Part shown: piece after piece, positions 22,239-34,045 of the stretch
Layout of the letters: every line of letters begins with the position of its first letter
How positions within the stretch are numbered: the stretch's first letter is position 1
Assembly (NCBI RefSeq): GCF_950295315.1
Contig: NC_080171.1
Coordinates: forward strand, 90,579,016-90,643,015
DNA length: 64,000 nucleotides
Direction: 5' to 3'
DNA from: Erinaceus europaeus
Taxonomy: Eukaryota > Chordata > Mammalia > Eulipotyphla > Erinaceidae
The notes under the pieces: generated by a model
Seen by the model: only the letters and a program-made list of their open reading frames with translations
Told to the model about the DNA's origin: nothing
The model's database searches: none
Program-made: the position numbers and the translations under genes

Positions 22239-25200
22239 TGGCAGTGCATTACATGAAATCCACAATATAAATAAATTTCAATGGGTTAAACTCACACATC
22301 AAAAGGCACAGAGTGGGAGGATGGATCAGAAAACACAACCAAACCATATGCTGCATAGAAGAATACCACCTGAACTAACAAAACAAACACAGACTTAAAG
22401 TGAAAGGATAGAAAACTATCATACAGTATAATGGACCTCAGAAAAGGGCAGGAAAAGCCATTCTCATCTATGACACTATATAATTTAAATTAAATAAAGT
22501 AATAAAAGATAGGCAAGGCCACTGCATAATGATTAGATGATCAATCAACCAAGAAGGTATAACAATTATTAATATCTATACAACCAATGAGGTACCATAT
22601 AAATACATCAAATAGCTACTGAAAGAACTAAAAAATACATCAATACATCTTCAGGGAAGTCCCTTCATAAGTGGTGAAGCAGGTCTGCAGGTGTCTGTCT
22701 TTCTCTCCCCCTCTCTGTCTTCCCCTCCTCTCTCCATTTTTCTCTGTCCTATACAACAATGACCTCAGCAATAACAAGAATAAAATGACAAGGGCAACAA
22801 AAGGAAATAAATAAATATTTTCAATAAATATATTAAGTAAATAAATATCTATGTACCCAATGAGGGACCACCTAGATACATCAAACACCTACTTAAAGAA
22901 CTTTGAAAATACTTCAATAGTAATACAATAATATTGGGAGATTTTAACACCCCACTCTCACACTTAGACAGATCAACAAAGCAGAGAATCAACAAAGAAA
23001 CAAGAGAATTAAATGAAGAGTTGGACAGACTAGACCTCCTGGAAATTTTGAGAGTTCTTCACCCCAGCAAACTGGAATACACATTCTTGTCAAATCCACA
23101 CAACACATACTCAAGGATAGACCACATGTTAGGCCACAAAGACAGTATCAGCAAATTCAAGAGCAATGAAATCATCCCAAGTATCTTCTCAGACCACAGT
23201 GGAGTAAAGCTGACATTCAACAACAAACATAAAATTACAAAAAAGTCACAGAATTTGGAAACTCAACAACATGCTGCTTAAGAACCGCTGGGTCGGAGAG
23301 GCATTCAAGCAAGAAATTCAAATGTTCCTGGAAACAAATGAAATTGAAGACACAAGCTATCAACATATTTGGGACACAACTAAAGCAGTACTGAGAGGGA
23401 CACTCATAGTCATACAATCACTCATTAGAGAACAAGAAAAAGCTCAAATAACTAACCCTACTGTACATCTTAAGGACTTAGAGGAAGAGGAACAAAGGAA
23501 CCTTAAAGCAACCAGAAGGACAGAAATCACTAAAACTAGAGCAGAAATAAACAACATCAAAAATAAGGAACCATACAAAAGATCAGTGAAGCCAAATGTT
23601 CGTTCTTTGAAAAATTAAAGAAGATTGAAAAAACACCTAGCCAGACTCACTAAAAAAAAAAAAAGGGAGAAGACTCGAATTAATATAATTATAAACAGTA
23701 AAGGAGATATCACAACAGATACCACAGAAATCCAGAAAATCTGAACAACTATAGGCCATCAAGCTAGAGAATCTGGAAGAAATGGAAGAATTCCTAGAAA
23801 CATTTGCCCTTCCAAAACTGAACAAAAATAACTACAAAATCTAAATGCACCATTCACAAACAAAGAAATCTAAACAGTTATTAAGACTCTTCCCAACAAC
23901 AAAAGTCCTGGACCAGATGGCTTCACAAATAAATTCTACAAAACCTTCAGGAAACACTTAATAACCATAATTCTAAAGCTCTTCCACAAGATCAAAGAAA
24001 TAGGAACACTCCCTTCCACCTTCTATGAAGCCAACATCACCCTGATACCAAAAGCAGATAGGGATACAACAAAAAAGGAAAACTACAGACCAATATCTCT
24101 GTTGAACGTACATGTCAAAATATTAAACAATTTCCTAGCCAACCAGATACAGCAGTATATCAAAAAGATTGTTCATCACGACCAAGTAGGATTCATCCCA
24201 GGAATGCAAGACTGGTTCAACATACCTAAGTCAATCAGTGTCATTCACCACATCAATAAACCACATGATTATCTCAATAGATGCAGAGAAAGCCTTTGAC
24301 AAAATCCAAAACCCATTCATGCGCAAAACTCTACAAAAAATGGGAATAGATGAGAAAAACCTCAAGATAGTGGAGTTCATATATAGCAAACCTACAGGCA
24401 ACATCATACTCAACAAAAAGAAGCTGAAAGCATTCCCCCTCAGATTGGGGACTAGACAGGGCTGTCCATTATCACCATTACTCGTCAACATAATATTGGA
24501 AGTTCTTGCCATAGCAATCAAGAAAGAGAAAGAAATAAAAAGAATGGTAGGAAGGGAAGAATTCAAGCTCTCACTATTTGCAGATGATATGATAATATAC
24601 ACAGAAAAACCTAAAGAATCCAGCAGAAAACTACCGGTCTTTATTAGGCAATCTAGCAAGGTATCGGGCTACAAAATCAATGTACAAAATCAGTGTCAAT
24701 TCTTTATGCAAATTCTAAATCCAAAGAAGAGGCTATCCAGAAATAACTCCCATTCACAGTTGCAGCAAAATCAATAAAATGCCTTAGAATAAACCTGACC
24801 AAAGAAGTGAAAGACTTGTATACTGAAAACTATGAGTCAGTATTCAAGGAAATAAAAATGATACCAAGAAATGGAAAGATATCCCATACTCATGGATTGG
24901 CAGAACTGATATCATCATAATGAATATTCACCCCAGAGCCATATACAAATTGAATGCAGTACCCCACAAAGATCCACCAAACTTCTTTAAGAGAATAGAA
25001 CAAAAACTGCAGTCATTTGTCTAGAACCAAAAAACACCTAGAATTGCCTAAACTATTTTGAAGAAAAGAAACAGAAATGGAGACATCACACTCCCAGATC
25101 TCAAACTATACTATATGCCATCATTATCAAAACAGTCTAGTACTGGAACCAAAATAGGCACACAGAGCAGTGGAAAAGAATTGAAAGCCCAGAACTACAC

Positions 25201-26294
25201 CCCACACCTATGGACATCTAGTCTGTGATAAGAGGGCCCAAAATATTAAATGGAGGAATGAGGCTCTCTTCAATAAATGGTGCTGGCAAAATTGGGTTGA
25301 AACATGCAGAAGAATGAAACAGAACCAATTTATCTCAAGGAAACAAAAGTCAGCTCCTAATGGATCAAGGACATGGAAGTTAGACCAGACACTATGGAAT
25401 ACTTAGAGGAAAACATTAGTGGAACACTTTCCCACCTAAAACTTAAGGACAGCTTTGATGAAGCAAACCCAGTTGCAAGGAAGACTACAACAAAAACAAT
25501 TTAATGGGACTACATCAAATTGAAAAGCTTCTGCAAAGCCAGAGAAACCATCACAGAAACAAAGAGATGAGACCCACAGAATGGGAGAAGATCTTCACTT
25601 GGCATACATCGGACAAGAGAGACTAATAACCAACATATAAAAGAGCTCAGCAAACTTAGCAACAAAAAAAGCAAATGAACCCATCTTAAAGTGGGCAGAG
25701 GATATGAACAGAACATTCACTACAGAAGAGATCTGAAAGGCTGAAAAACACAAGAAATATTGCTGCAGGTTGCTGACTGTCAGAGAAAATGCAAATAAAG
25801 ACAACACTGAGATACTACCTCACTCCTGTGAGAATGGCATACATCATAAAGGACAGCAGCAACAAATGTTGGAGAGGCTGTGGGGACAGAGGAACACTTC
25901 TGCACTGCTGGTGGGAATGTAAATTGGTCCAGCCTCTGTGGAGAGCAGTCTAGAGAACTCTCACAAGGCTAGACATGGACCTTCCATATGACCCAGTAAT
26001 TCCTGACCCCAAGGACTCCATAACACCCAACCAAAAATATATGTGTACACTTATGTTCATAGTAGTACAATTCATAATAACTAAAACCTGGAAGCAACCC
26101 CGGTGCCCAACAACAGATGGGTGGCTGAGAAAGTGGTGGTATTTATACACAATGGAATATTATGCAACTTTAAGAACAATGAACCCACCCTCTCTGACCC
26201 ATTTTGGATGGAACTAGAAGGAATTATGTCAAGTAAGCTAAGTCAGAAAGATAAAGATGAGTATGGGATGATCCCACTCATAAACAGAAACTGA
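22239..26294 (+). pseudogene. L1 ORF2 remnant
   Basis: Endonuclease wording is readable at 22,934-23,281 (MGDFNTPLSHLDRST...). The RT region with the catalytic LFADDM is at 24,238-24,777. The Cys-rich C terminus lies at 25,855-26,000 and the natural end at about 26,294. At least ten frames are used. Near 22,571-22,926 an L1 segment is present twice around a SINE, so the coding region may be a chimera of two L1 copies. Confidence 0.85.
22651..22840 (+). mobile_element. 5'-truncated SINE inside L1 ORF2
   Basis: Lacks the tRNA-like head. It starts near 'agggaagtcccttcataag', then has 'ggtgaagcaggtctgcagg', a T/C block and an A/AAT-rich tail. It is flanked by two diverged copies of the same ~80-bp L1 segment instead of a normal short TSD. 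Confidence 0.8.
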
Positions 26295-28427
26295 GAAAGA
26301 AGAACAGAAAGGGAAACTCTAAGCATAATTTGACTGAATTTGTAGTAAGGGCACCAAAGTAAAAACCCTGAGTTGAGGGTGACGATGGATGTTCAGCTTC
26401 ATGCCAGGTGGGGGATGGGATGGGACAGTCTTTTGGTAGTGAGAATGGTGTTTCTGTACATTTCTATTACTCTTTGGTCATATAAATCACTATTTAATTA
26501 ATATGAGAGGGGAAAATTGATTAAATATCTCAAACTTTTTAATGCATAGTCCATAAGCTGAGTCTTTGATATGTTAACTCTCTTAGAAGCTTAGACCAGG
26601 GAGAACAGACAATGCCAGTGGCACAGCTATATACAAATATTGTCAAAGGACATAAATTATGGTGATGTTGTTTACAGCAAATTCTAACAATGGGATTTTT
26701 CAAAGTGAACCCAACTGTCAATTAATGTGATTACAGCAGTAACTACTATTGCCTTCTTAAAGCCTAAGACAGCAGATGCCTCCCTCTTCCTCTATAGAGC
26801 CTATATTTCCCCCAGTCCTGGAATCTCTAGAGGATCACTTTCCTGCATGCTTCTCTCAATTCATACCAAATGATACTGCATCCGCCAAACCCAACCTATT
26901 CAACACAATGAGTACCACCTTGGTATGCTTCACTTCAGAATGTGTCTAGAGACATCAGGCATGGAATGTCAACCCTTCAGCATGATTATTCAGGTGAGAC
27001 CTTTCCTTTCATAGGATTCTCTAATCCCATTGAATTCAGGTGGTTCACTTACTAAGAAAGTTCCAAAACCTAGATATAGACCAGGTCCTGTGAGATAGGG
27101 CATATGTTCACATGTATCCATAAATTACGGCAAAATATATACCTGAAAACAAAAGTGCACAATAGTCTGCAGTGAGTCAGTATAAAGTTGATAATAATAA
27201 ATAGTGTCTGCTTAGACTTAGATATCCTCCTCACCTAACTCCTATTACACTTCCCTCACTCACTCCAAAGCTAACCTTATCAAAGGAAGGACAGCAAGAG
27301 CTGAATTAGGGCAAGAGACTAGTATACTTTAACAATGACTCTTTAGTCACTATCAGGCCACCCCATCAGTGGGGGCCCTAGTTGAGAAGTCCTGAGATTC
27401 CCTAAAATACATGATGGGTATAGACCTCAAATAAACTACTCTCCATTTTTACTGGTCCTCTTTATCAGGAACAACAAAATAGACTCCTTTGTGGGCCCCC
27501 CATAGGAACTTGCCCTCAACTTAGATCAGCAACGTTAGAGAAGGGAGATTTGACAACATACTCTATGCTATATCTAAGGAAGATGGGTCCTGATATTGGG
27601 GCAGTATGGAACATTCCTACTCATGAACACAGAATGTGAGCTCAGATCTACAGGGATGCAGTGGTCACATAGGCTTCTAAGCTGAATATGGGCCCCTGAT
27701 CATGTTAAATTGATGGAGTTTACTGTCAATAATATTTGTTCACCTTTACCATATTTAGGAGCTACTCTCTTCCCTGATCCAGCTTTCTGGTCCTTTTTCC
27801 AGCCATGACATCATCTCCCCAATAACTTGGATACACCTGCATATCAGATTTCAGGCTCAGGAGAAAAAAAAATAATATAGCAACAGGCCCTTTGGAATAT
27901 AACTAAAATATGACTACCAGCTATCTTCAAAACAGAGACCCCCCCCACACACTGAACTCTTCATCTGCACTATTCCAGCCTTTAGATTCATGATTATTCA
28001 ACAATTTGTTTGGCTTTATATGTTAACTCTCTTTTCAGCCACCAGGTTCCAGATGCTAGTATGATGCCAACCAGACTTCCCTGGACTTACAACCCCACCA
28101 ATGTGTTCTGGAGCTCTGACTCCCCAGAACTCCACCCACTAGGGAAAGAGAGAGGCAGGCTGGGAGTATAGATCGACTTTTAATGCCCATGTTCAGCAGG
28201 GAAGCAATTACAGTAGCCAGAGCTTCCACCTTCTGCAATCCACAATGACCTTGTAGCCATACTCCCAGAGGGTTAAAGAATAGGAGAGCTATCAGGGGAG
28301 GATATGGGATTCAGAGTTATGGTGGTGGGAACTTTGTGCAGTTGTTCCCCTCTTGTCCTATGGTTTTGTCAGTGTTTCTTTTTTAAAATAAAGTAAAATA
28401 AAATAAAATAAATAATAATAATAAATT
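26295..28427 (+). mobile_element. Long L1 3' UTR, undeleted type
   Basis: This is the 3' UTR of the 20-28.4 kb L1. It includes the ~790-bp segment (about 27,178-27,966) that is absent from the young copies, and the terminal motif near 28,345-28,375. It serves as the reference for recognising the truncated copies elsewhere. Confidence 0.85.
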
Positions 28428-28880
28428 AATAATGAACCCACCTTGTTCTCATACCTATCCTGCACAGAGCTAGAAGGAATTATTTTATGTGAGATAAGTG
28501 ACAAAAAGAAAGATAAATATGGGATGATCCCACTCAAAGATAAATTGAGAAAGAAGAACAAAAAGGAAAACACAAAGCAGAATTTAACTGAGTTTGGAGT
28601 ATGGAACCAAAGTTAAAAACTGGTAGGGTAGGATGGTGAATGGTAGACTTGCAGGTCCACTGTAGGTGATTGGGGGTAGGGACATAGACCCTTGGTGGCA
28701 GGAATAGTGTTAATATACACTCCTATTAACTTATGGTCTTATAAATCACTATTTAATCAATATGAGAGGGGGAAAAAAGATTGAATATCTCAAACTTTTT
28801 GATGCATAGACCCCTGTTCTGAGTATATATTCCTTCAGTCTAAGCACTTAAGGTTTCAAATAGGCATGATTCTTTTGCTC
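28428..28880 (+). mobile_element. Old L1, right piece (continuation of 19,926-20,071)
   Basis: Resumes with 'aatgaacccaccttg', continues through the ORF2 end ('atgggatgatcccactc') and into the 3' UTR ('aatatgagagggggaaaa'), fading out by ~28,880. Confidence 0.75.
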
Positions 28881-29437
28881 CTAGAATTGACTCTTAAATA
28901 CCCCTAGTTTTAGGAAGTTATACTGGATTTGACATAAAGCATAAAGTTTTCTAGCCTACTGTGGGTATAAGGTGGTAACTCAAAACAGAGTCAAGTCATT
29001 CTTAACATTTTTCCTTAGGCCTATCCCCTAATCCTGTCCCTTGACATCTTACTATTCAGATAACTTGGAGAGACTTGGAAACATAAACCTCAGGAAAATT
29101 TGGAAAGAAATGCCACACCTTGCATGTAAAGGGGAAGAAGAGTTGCACCTAAACTGTAAAACCATCATTACAGAATAAAGGTGCTTATCTCTCTGTCTCT
29201 TTTATCTGCATTAAAAAATAGCCCAGAACAGTAAAACCACATGTGAATGAAACATTGAGTCTTAAAGAAAAAAAAAGAAAGAAAAGTACAAAAATAAAAC
29301 AATGGGGAGTCGACATAGAGAAAAGTCTTTCAGAAGTGTAACATTCAAGCTAAGACTTAAAAATCCAGTAGAGATAGATAAATGAAAAGTAGGCAAAGAT
29401 TTTCATACTGAGATAATATGCAAAGGACATGCAACAG
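28881..29437. other. Unassigned sequence
   Basis: May be decayed L1 3' UTR, but I could not align it by eye. No coding signal. Confidence 0.35.
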
Positions 29438-29655
29438 GGGGCCAGATGGTGGCACACCTAGTTGAAAACACATGTTATAATGCTCAAGGACCCAGGTTTG
29501 AACCCTAGGTCCCCACCTGCAGTGGGAAGCTTCATTAGTTGTGAAGCAGGGTTGCAGGTATCTCTTTCTTTTCCTTCTTCTCTATCTCTCTCTTTCCTCT
29601 CAATCTCTGGATTTCTCTATCCAATAAATAAATAAAGATAATAAAAATGATTTAA
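29438..29655 (+). mobile_element. tRNA-derived SINE, 'ggccaggtggtgg' family
   Basis: Head 'ggccagatggtggcacacc', B-box-like 'ggtttgaaccc' at ~29,493, body 'gtgaagcagggttgcagg', T/C-rich block and (AAAT) tail. The same family occurs at 56,652 and 60,893. Confidence 0.85.
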
Positions 29656-30029
29656 AAAATGGCCTGTAACAGAATCAAAGAGAAAGCCATTAAGGTTAGA
29701 AATTGGTAGGTAGAACTAGAACTACAACTACCCCACCCCCTCAACCCAACTCCACTTCCCGCATTATGCTGAGAACTAATGTTTGTTAGCAGGTAAGGTT
29801 CTAGAATATTTTCTTTATTCACTAATAGTATGATTGTCTCTACATTTACATTATTTTTTATTATAATAAACTAGCTCTTCTGTTTCCTCTAAAAAAAAAA
29901 AGAAAAGAAATTGGTAAGTAGAGGACAGAGTAACAAAAGAGGAGTATGGGGGAGGGAGACTGAGAGATTTTCCCCCTTCATCTTCAAAATTCGATTACAC
30001 TGGGCACTACCCCATGTAAATCAATTGTC
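29656..30029. other. No feature recognised
   Basis: AT-rich intervening sequence with an A-run at 29,891-29,901. No gene seen. Confidence 0.35.
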
Positions 30030-30190
30030 TTGGAGCTGGGGAATAAACCAATGTGCCAGAGCACAGGATTTATATGCATGAGATCACAGAGACCCATAAG
30101 TTCAATGTCTAAAACCATGTTAAGTCAGAACTAAGTAGTGTTCTGATCTCTCTCTCTCTTGCTTTTCTGAATTCAGTTTTAAAATAGTTA
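30030..30190 (+). mobile_element. tRNA-derived SINE, degraded
   Basis: 'gagctggggaataaaccaat' head, 'gcatgagatcacagagaccc' middle and a T/C-rich segment at 30,150-30,165, followed by a TTA microsatellite. Confidence 0.55.
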
Positions 30191-30212
30191 TTATTATTAT
30201 TATTATTATTAT
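30188..30212 (+). repeat. (TTA)n microsatellite
   Basis: Eight TTA units. Confidence 0.95.
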
Positions 30213-30224
30213 ACAACAGGATTA

Positions 30225-30480
30225 TTGTTGGGGCTCAGTTCCAGCATGAGAACTCTACCATCCCCAGTGGCCAAATTCTTCCTTTTTCTTTCTTTTGTCA
30301 TAGAAATGAATAGAGAAGGGAAAGGCAGAGAAAAACTCATGCATCATCATTCTACCACTCAAAGAGCTTCCCCTCCTGCAGGTGGAGTTGAAGAACTTGA
30401 ACCTGGGCCCTTGCACATGGAACTAAGTATTTTTTACTAACAAAGCCAACACCTACCTCCCATATCTCAGTTTTATGAGT
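30225..30480 (-). mobile_element. Composite SINE, degraded, minus strand
   Basis: Begins with 'ttgttggggctcagttcc', the complement of the extra 3' module also seen at 63,055-63,120. It continues through a GA-rich block to 'cttcccctcctgcaggtgg' and a decayed tRNA-like head near 30,470. Confidence 0.7.
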
Positions 30481-30559
30481 AGTGTGACACTGCTGAGTAT
30501 ATTCATCTCTATCCATTACTAGAGCACAGAAATTCAAAGGAAAGGAACTAATTTTTGAT

Positions 30560-30720
30560 CATTTAAAGATGTTTTAATTAATTTTCATGGGAGATAGACA
30601 GATACATAAACACATAAACTTACAGAGATAAGGACATTACTCTGGTATTTGTGGAGATGAGGTCACAGGGCCTTACACATGCAAAACCTGTGTTGTACCT
30701 TCTGAACTACATTCCTGGTT
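30560..30720 (-). mobile_element. tRNA-derived SINE, degraded
   Basis: Complement of a SINE: purine-rich 30,590-30,640, then 'cagggccttacacatgcaaa' and a decayed head to ~30,718. Confidence 0.6.
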
Positions 30721-30814
30721 TCAGAATCAGTCTTATTAACTGCTGACTGTTCCACTCTCTTTTGTACAATGTCAGGATCAAATGATTATCAATCAGGTTT
30801 CACTTTCTTTTCTT

Positions 30815-31015
30815 TTTTTTTCTTTATTGGGGGGATTAGTGATTTACAGTCAACAATAAAGACAGTAGTTGGTGCATGTGTAACACTTCTCAGTTTTCCA
30901 AATAACACTCTAACCCTTCACCTAGATCCTCCTCCACCATCTTGTTCCAGGACCTGAATAACCCTTCCACCCCAGAGTTCTTTACTTTGGTGCAATGTAC
31001 AGAGTAGTACATTAT
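30815..31015 (-). mobile_element. Older L1 3' end (short 3' UTR lineage)
   Basis: Reverse complement of the terminus seen at 6660-6850 ('tttattggggggattagtg', 'ctttggtgcaatgtac'). Confidence 0.7.
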
Positions 31016-31034
31016 GCATTATATATTGTTTCTG

Positions 31035-31175
31035 TTCTTTCCCAGAACACTGCTTAGCTCTGATTTATGATGGTGCTGGTGATTGAACCTTAGGATTGAA
31101 CCTTATGATGGTGCTGGTGATTGAACCTTAGGACCTATACTTTTTGCATAACCATTATATTATCTCCCCAGACTT
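31035..31175 (-). mobile_element. SINE with an internal 38-bp tandem duplication
   Basis: The reversed SINE module 'actgcttagctctgatttatgat' is followed by two copies of a unit at 31,065-31,095 and 31,103-31,133 (31 identical bases, period 38). The head side ends near 'attatctccccag'. Confidence 0.7.
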
Positions 31176-32309
31176 TTTTGCTTCCTTTTTGAAGACAAAA
31201 TATGAAGTTCAAATGATTAAGAACATAGAGAAGATATGTTTAACAGTATGCAAAGGTATTTTTCTTTTTTCCCCCCACTCTAAGGAAGGTTAAATGTTTT
31301 CCATGTTTTCTTGTTATTGACTGTCACTGTTATTCGATTTTCTTTCTTGTTGTGCTATATAACTAATTTCTTATTAACATTTCTCAGTTTGAAAAGTGAC
31401 CAATAACTACAACATGATTGCCTTAATTTTAAAATGGTCATTTTACAAGAGGGAACAGTTGAATGCAATTGAATGCATTGAAGCCTGATAAGTAATAATA
31501 ATAAAAAAAAAGAACATTTGGAAATGTATAATTTAAAGGAAAAAAGTGTGTAATAACTTTAATAATAAAAATAACTTTTAAAGCACAGAGTTTACATGTC
31601 GACTTCCCAATTTCAGTCCCAGGCACCATCACGTACCAGAGCTGAGTAGTTCCCTCCTTCATCTCTGTATTTCTAGTGACTTCTCATTTTCTCATAAAAA
31701 TAAATAAATCTCTCATAGAAATAAATTATAGACCCTAAAATAGATGGATTCACTTTAAGTGATGAGCCCTGCATACATTGCTACAAAAAACTTTCTTGTT
31801 AATGTTAAAGTCATTTTCTCTAGTTACTGATTCTGGTAGTTGGATAGACCTGGTATGGCAACATCTAGCCAGTACTGGGTAGTGCCTCCAGCTAGCCACT
31901 GGCTTGCCTGAATACTCCCAATGGCACTGTGACAGCCTGTAGGGGAGATAGACTTTGTGCTATGTTAAGGGTCAGACTATTGAATGAAGTGATATCTCCC
32001 CAGTATTTTATGAAACAGTAAGATCACATTTTCTGTAAATGAATGCTTCAGAATAACAAATAATGTGTGGTCCAATAAATGAGGAAACTACGATTCAAAC
32101 AAAAACTGGAGATTATTTTGTCTTTATTTCTTTCATAATCTACTATGTATTGTACACTATGTAGATAGCCAATCAATGTTTATTTCGTAAACATGCATAG
32201 GCCATAATTATTCTCTCAATATCTATTACAATGACATCATCATGACTAGGTGAGTCACATGGTTTGAGTATTTTGGTCCCTAAATTGACCATTCAAAGTA
32301 TAAAGAAGT
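31176..32309. other. Mostly unassigned, with a SINE-like remnant at 31,575-31,735
   Basis: 'cagtcccaggcaccatcacg' and 'ccagagctgagtagttcc' at 31,610-31,660 match the SINE family seen at 63,680, followed by a (AAAT) tail. The remainder shows no repeat I can name and no gene. Confidence 0.45.
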
Positions 32310-32640
32310 TCAGTGTTGTGGAGAAGGGACATGGCTCATTGGAAGAGCATACTTTATCATGCAAAGACTCATTAAGTTGGTAGCACCATAACAGAAGGAG
32401 TCATGGAAAGGAGGCTATGCAAGCTGAGGAGTGGAGATGGGGTGTTTTATCTTTATCTATGTATCTATAATCTCTTTCCCTCTCTCTTTTTCTTTCTCAC
32501 TCTTTCTATCTCTTTCTCTCTGTCTGTACCTACCCACCTCTTGAGCACACACTGTCTGGAAAAGAAATACAGTTCATCAGGATCAGTAGAATCCTGCAGT
32601 CAAGCTTAAGAGTAATCATGGAGGCAAAACAAAACAAAAA
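32310..32640 (+). mobile_element. tRNA-derived SINE with long T/C-rich tract
   Basis: The head region is 'ggacatggctcattggaagagc' (A-box-like). The middle is decayed, a T/C-rich tract runs 32,470-32,535, and an AAAAC-type tail ends near 32,640. Confidence 0.6.
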
Positions 32641-32804
32641 AAAGGACTAGAAAGAGGGAGACTCACTTGGATAATGTCCTGCTTTGTCATGTGGACCACT
32701 CAGATTCAAGCTCTACTACCCCCACTCTCCACCTCCCAGTCCCTACATTGAAGAAAACCCTGGTCCTAGAGTCTCTCTCTTTATAAAACAGTGGAATTCA
32801 CAGA

Positions 32805-32950
32805 CCTGACCTTGGATTAGAAATTTTGGGTTTAAGTTCTCAAGGAATTATTTAAACAACAACAACAACAACAAAAATCTTTAAGCATGTTATTTAATTC
32901 TGACGGCTCAATTTTCCTACCTGTAAAGGAAAGCAAAATCATCAGTTTCA
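32805..32950 (+). mobile_element. MIR-like ancient SINE
   Basis: 'gttatttaattctgacggctc' and 'ttttcctacctgtaaagg' follow the MIR core wording (loss of position after a leader, then 'cctcatctgtaaaatgg'). An (AAC)n run interrupts it at 32,854-32,872. Confidence 0.5.
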
Positions 32951-33879
32951 CTTTTTTTTTCAAAGTTTACTTTTTTTTTTGAATGGGATGATTTTTATAT
33001 TTTAATGGACATTATTACAAGATTTTTAAGAAGTATAAGCACCATGTAAGATGTTTTTATTGTTAATAAAGTTAACAGAAAGATTGAATATTCAATGGAC
33101 TATTACCAGTGTTGGGAAAAGGTTGTGTCCATGCCAACAGCCCAGAGATTCATTCATGAAGAGCTCCACTGGGTACTATAACTCTCAGTTGAATCCATCC
33201 ACTGAAATCTGCCTTTAAGGTAGCACCTACTTGGTTAACTCTTTCTGTTTTACCAAGTTCTGACATCTATTCAAAAACCAGATATTTAGTCAAATAAATA
33301 ACTCATAGGGTAGGGTGTCATGTATGTGACCAGATTTGAAATCTAGCACCACATGAAAAGAACTATGGTGAAAGAAGTTCCAAGAGCTCTGAGGTTCTGA
33401 TTTTCTCTTCTCTCTGCAAGAACACCAAGTATTGAAAGTCTATCGAGACTCTTTAAAGTCTGGCTGACTTGGTGATTTTGTTCTCCTGACTACATAAATG
33501 GACACCCAGCTCTATTCATTACTGGTAAGTCTAGTTTCTTTGAGATCTTTGTATGAGGATTGTAAGAAAAAATGCTTATTGTTTGGCCTCATCTTGAGTC
33601 TCAGCTCTTCATTCCTCTGAAAGTTTTACTTTTTCTACTTTCGTCCTGACAACTTGAATTACTTTGTGTATTTCAGTCTCAGAGATTATGTTTTTGATTG
33701 AGCCAAAAGAGCAAAGAACATTTATCTCCATTCATATTAAGTTCTATTCGATTGCCTAAGTAGGAAAATGTGTCCTGATGTGGACCCTTAAGAAAATGTC
33801 AAGAAGTTATTAGGCATATGCATAATATTTTAATACAATTCAACTTCCTTAATTAACTTCTTAATTTTTAAAAACATAT
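32951..33879. other. No feature recognised
   Basis: Two poly-T runs (near 32,952 and 32,971) and otherwise unassigned AT-rich sequence. No supported reading frame. Confidence 0.35.
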
Positions 33880-34045
33880 TTATTTGAGAAAGAGTACATG
33901 TGTCAGAGAGAGAAGGAGATAAAGAGACAGAGACAAAGAGAGACTCAGGAGACTCAGATCTGGCATTATTTACTACATGGGGCCTCATGCATGCAAATCC
34001 TGTATCTTACCTACCACTGAGATATCTCCATAGTTCACACTTTGG
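33880..34045 (-). mobile_element. tRNA-derived SINE, degraded
   Basis: The complement of the tail (GA-rich 33,890-33,950), 'ggggcctcatgcatgcaaat' and the head 'taccactgagatatctcc'. Confidence 0.65.

Larger units (their letters stand above)
20072..28427 (+). mobile_element. Full-length older L1 inserted into another L1, with 11-bp TSD
   Basis: It begins with 'tgaggagtggaaccaagatgg', containing a YY1-type motif, and ends in an (AAATA)n tail at 28,390-28,427. The direct repeat aataatgaacc lies at 20,061-20,071 and 28,428-28,438. Order is 5' UTR 20,072-21,318, ORF1, ORF2 22,239-26,294, and a 2.1 kb 3' UTR of the older, undeleted type. A SINE sits at 22,651-22,840. Both ORFs are riddled with stops, so the copy is clearly older than the minus-strand neighbour. 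Its 5' UTR does not resemble that neighbour's. Confidence 0.9.
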
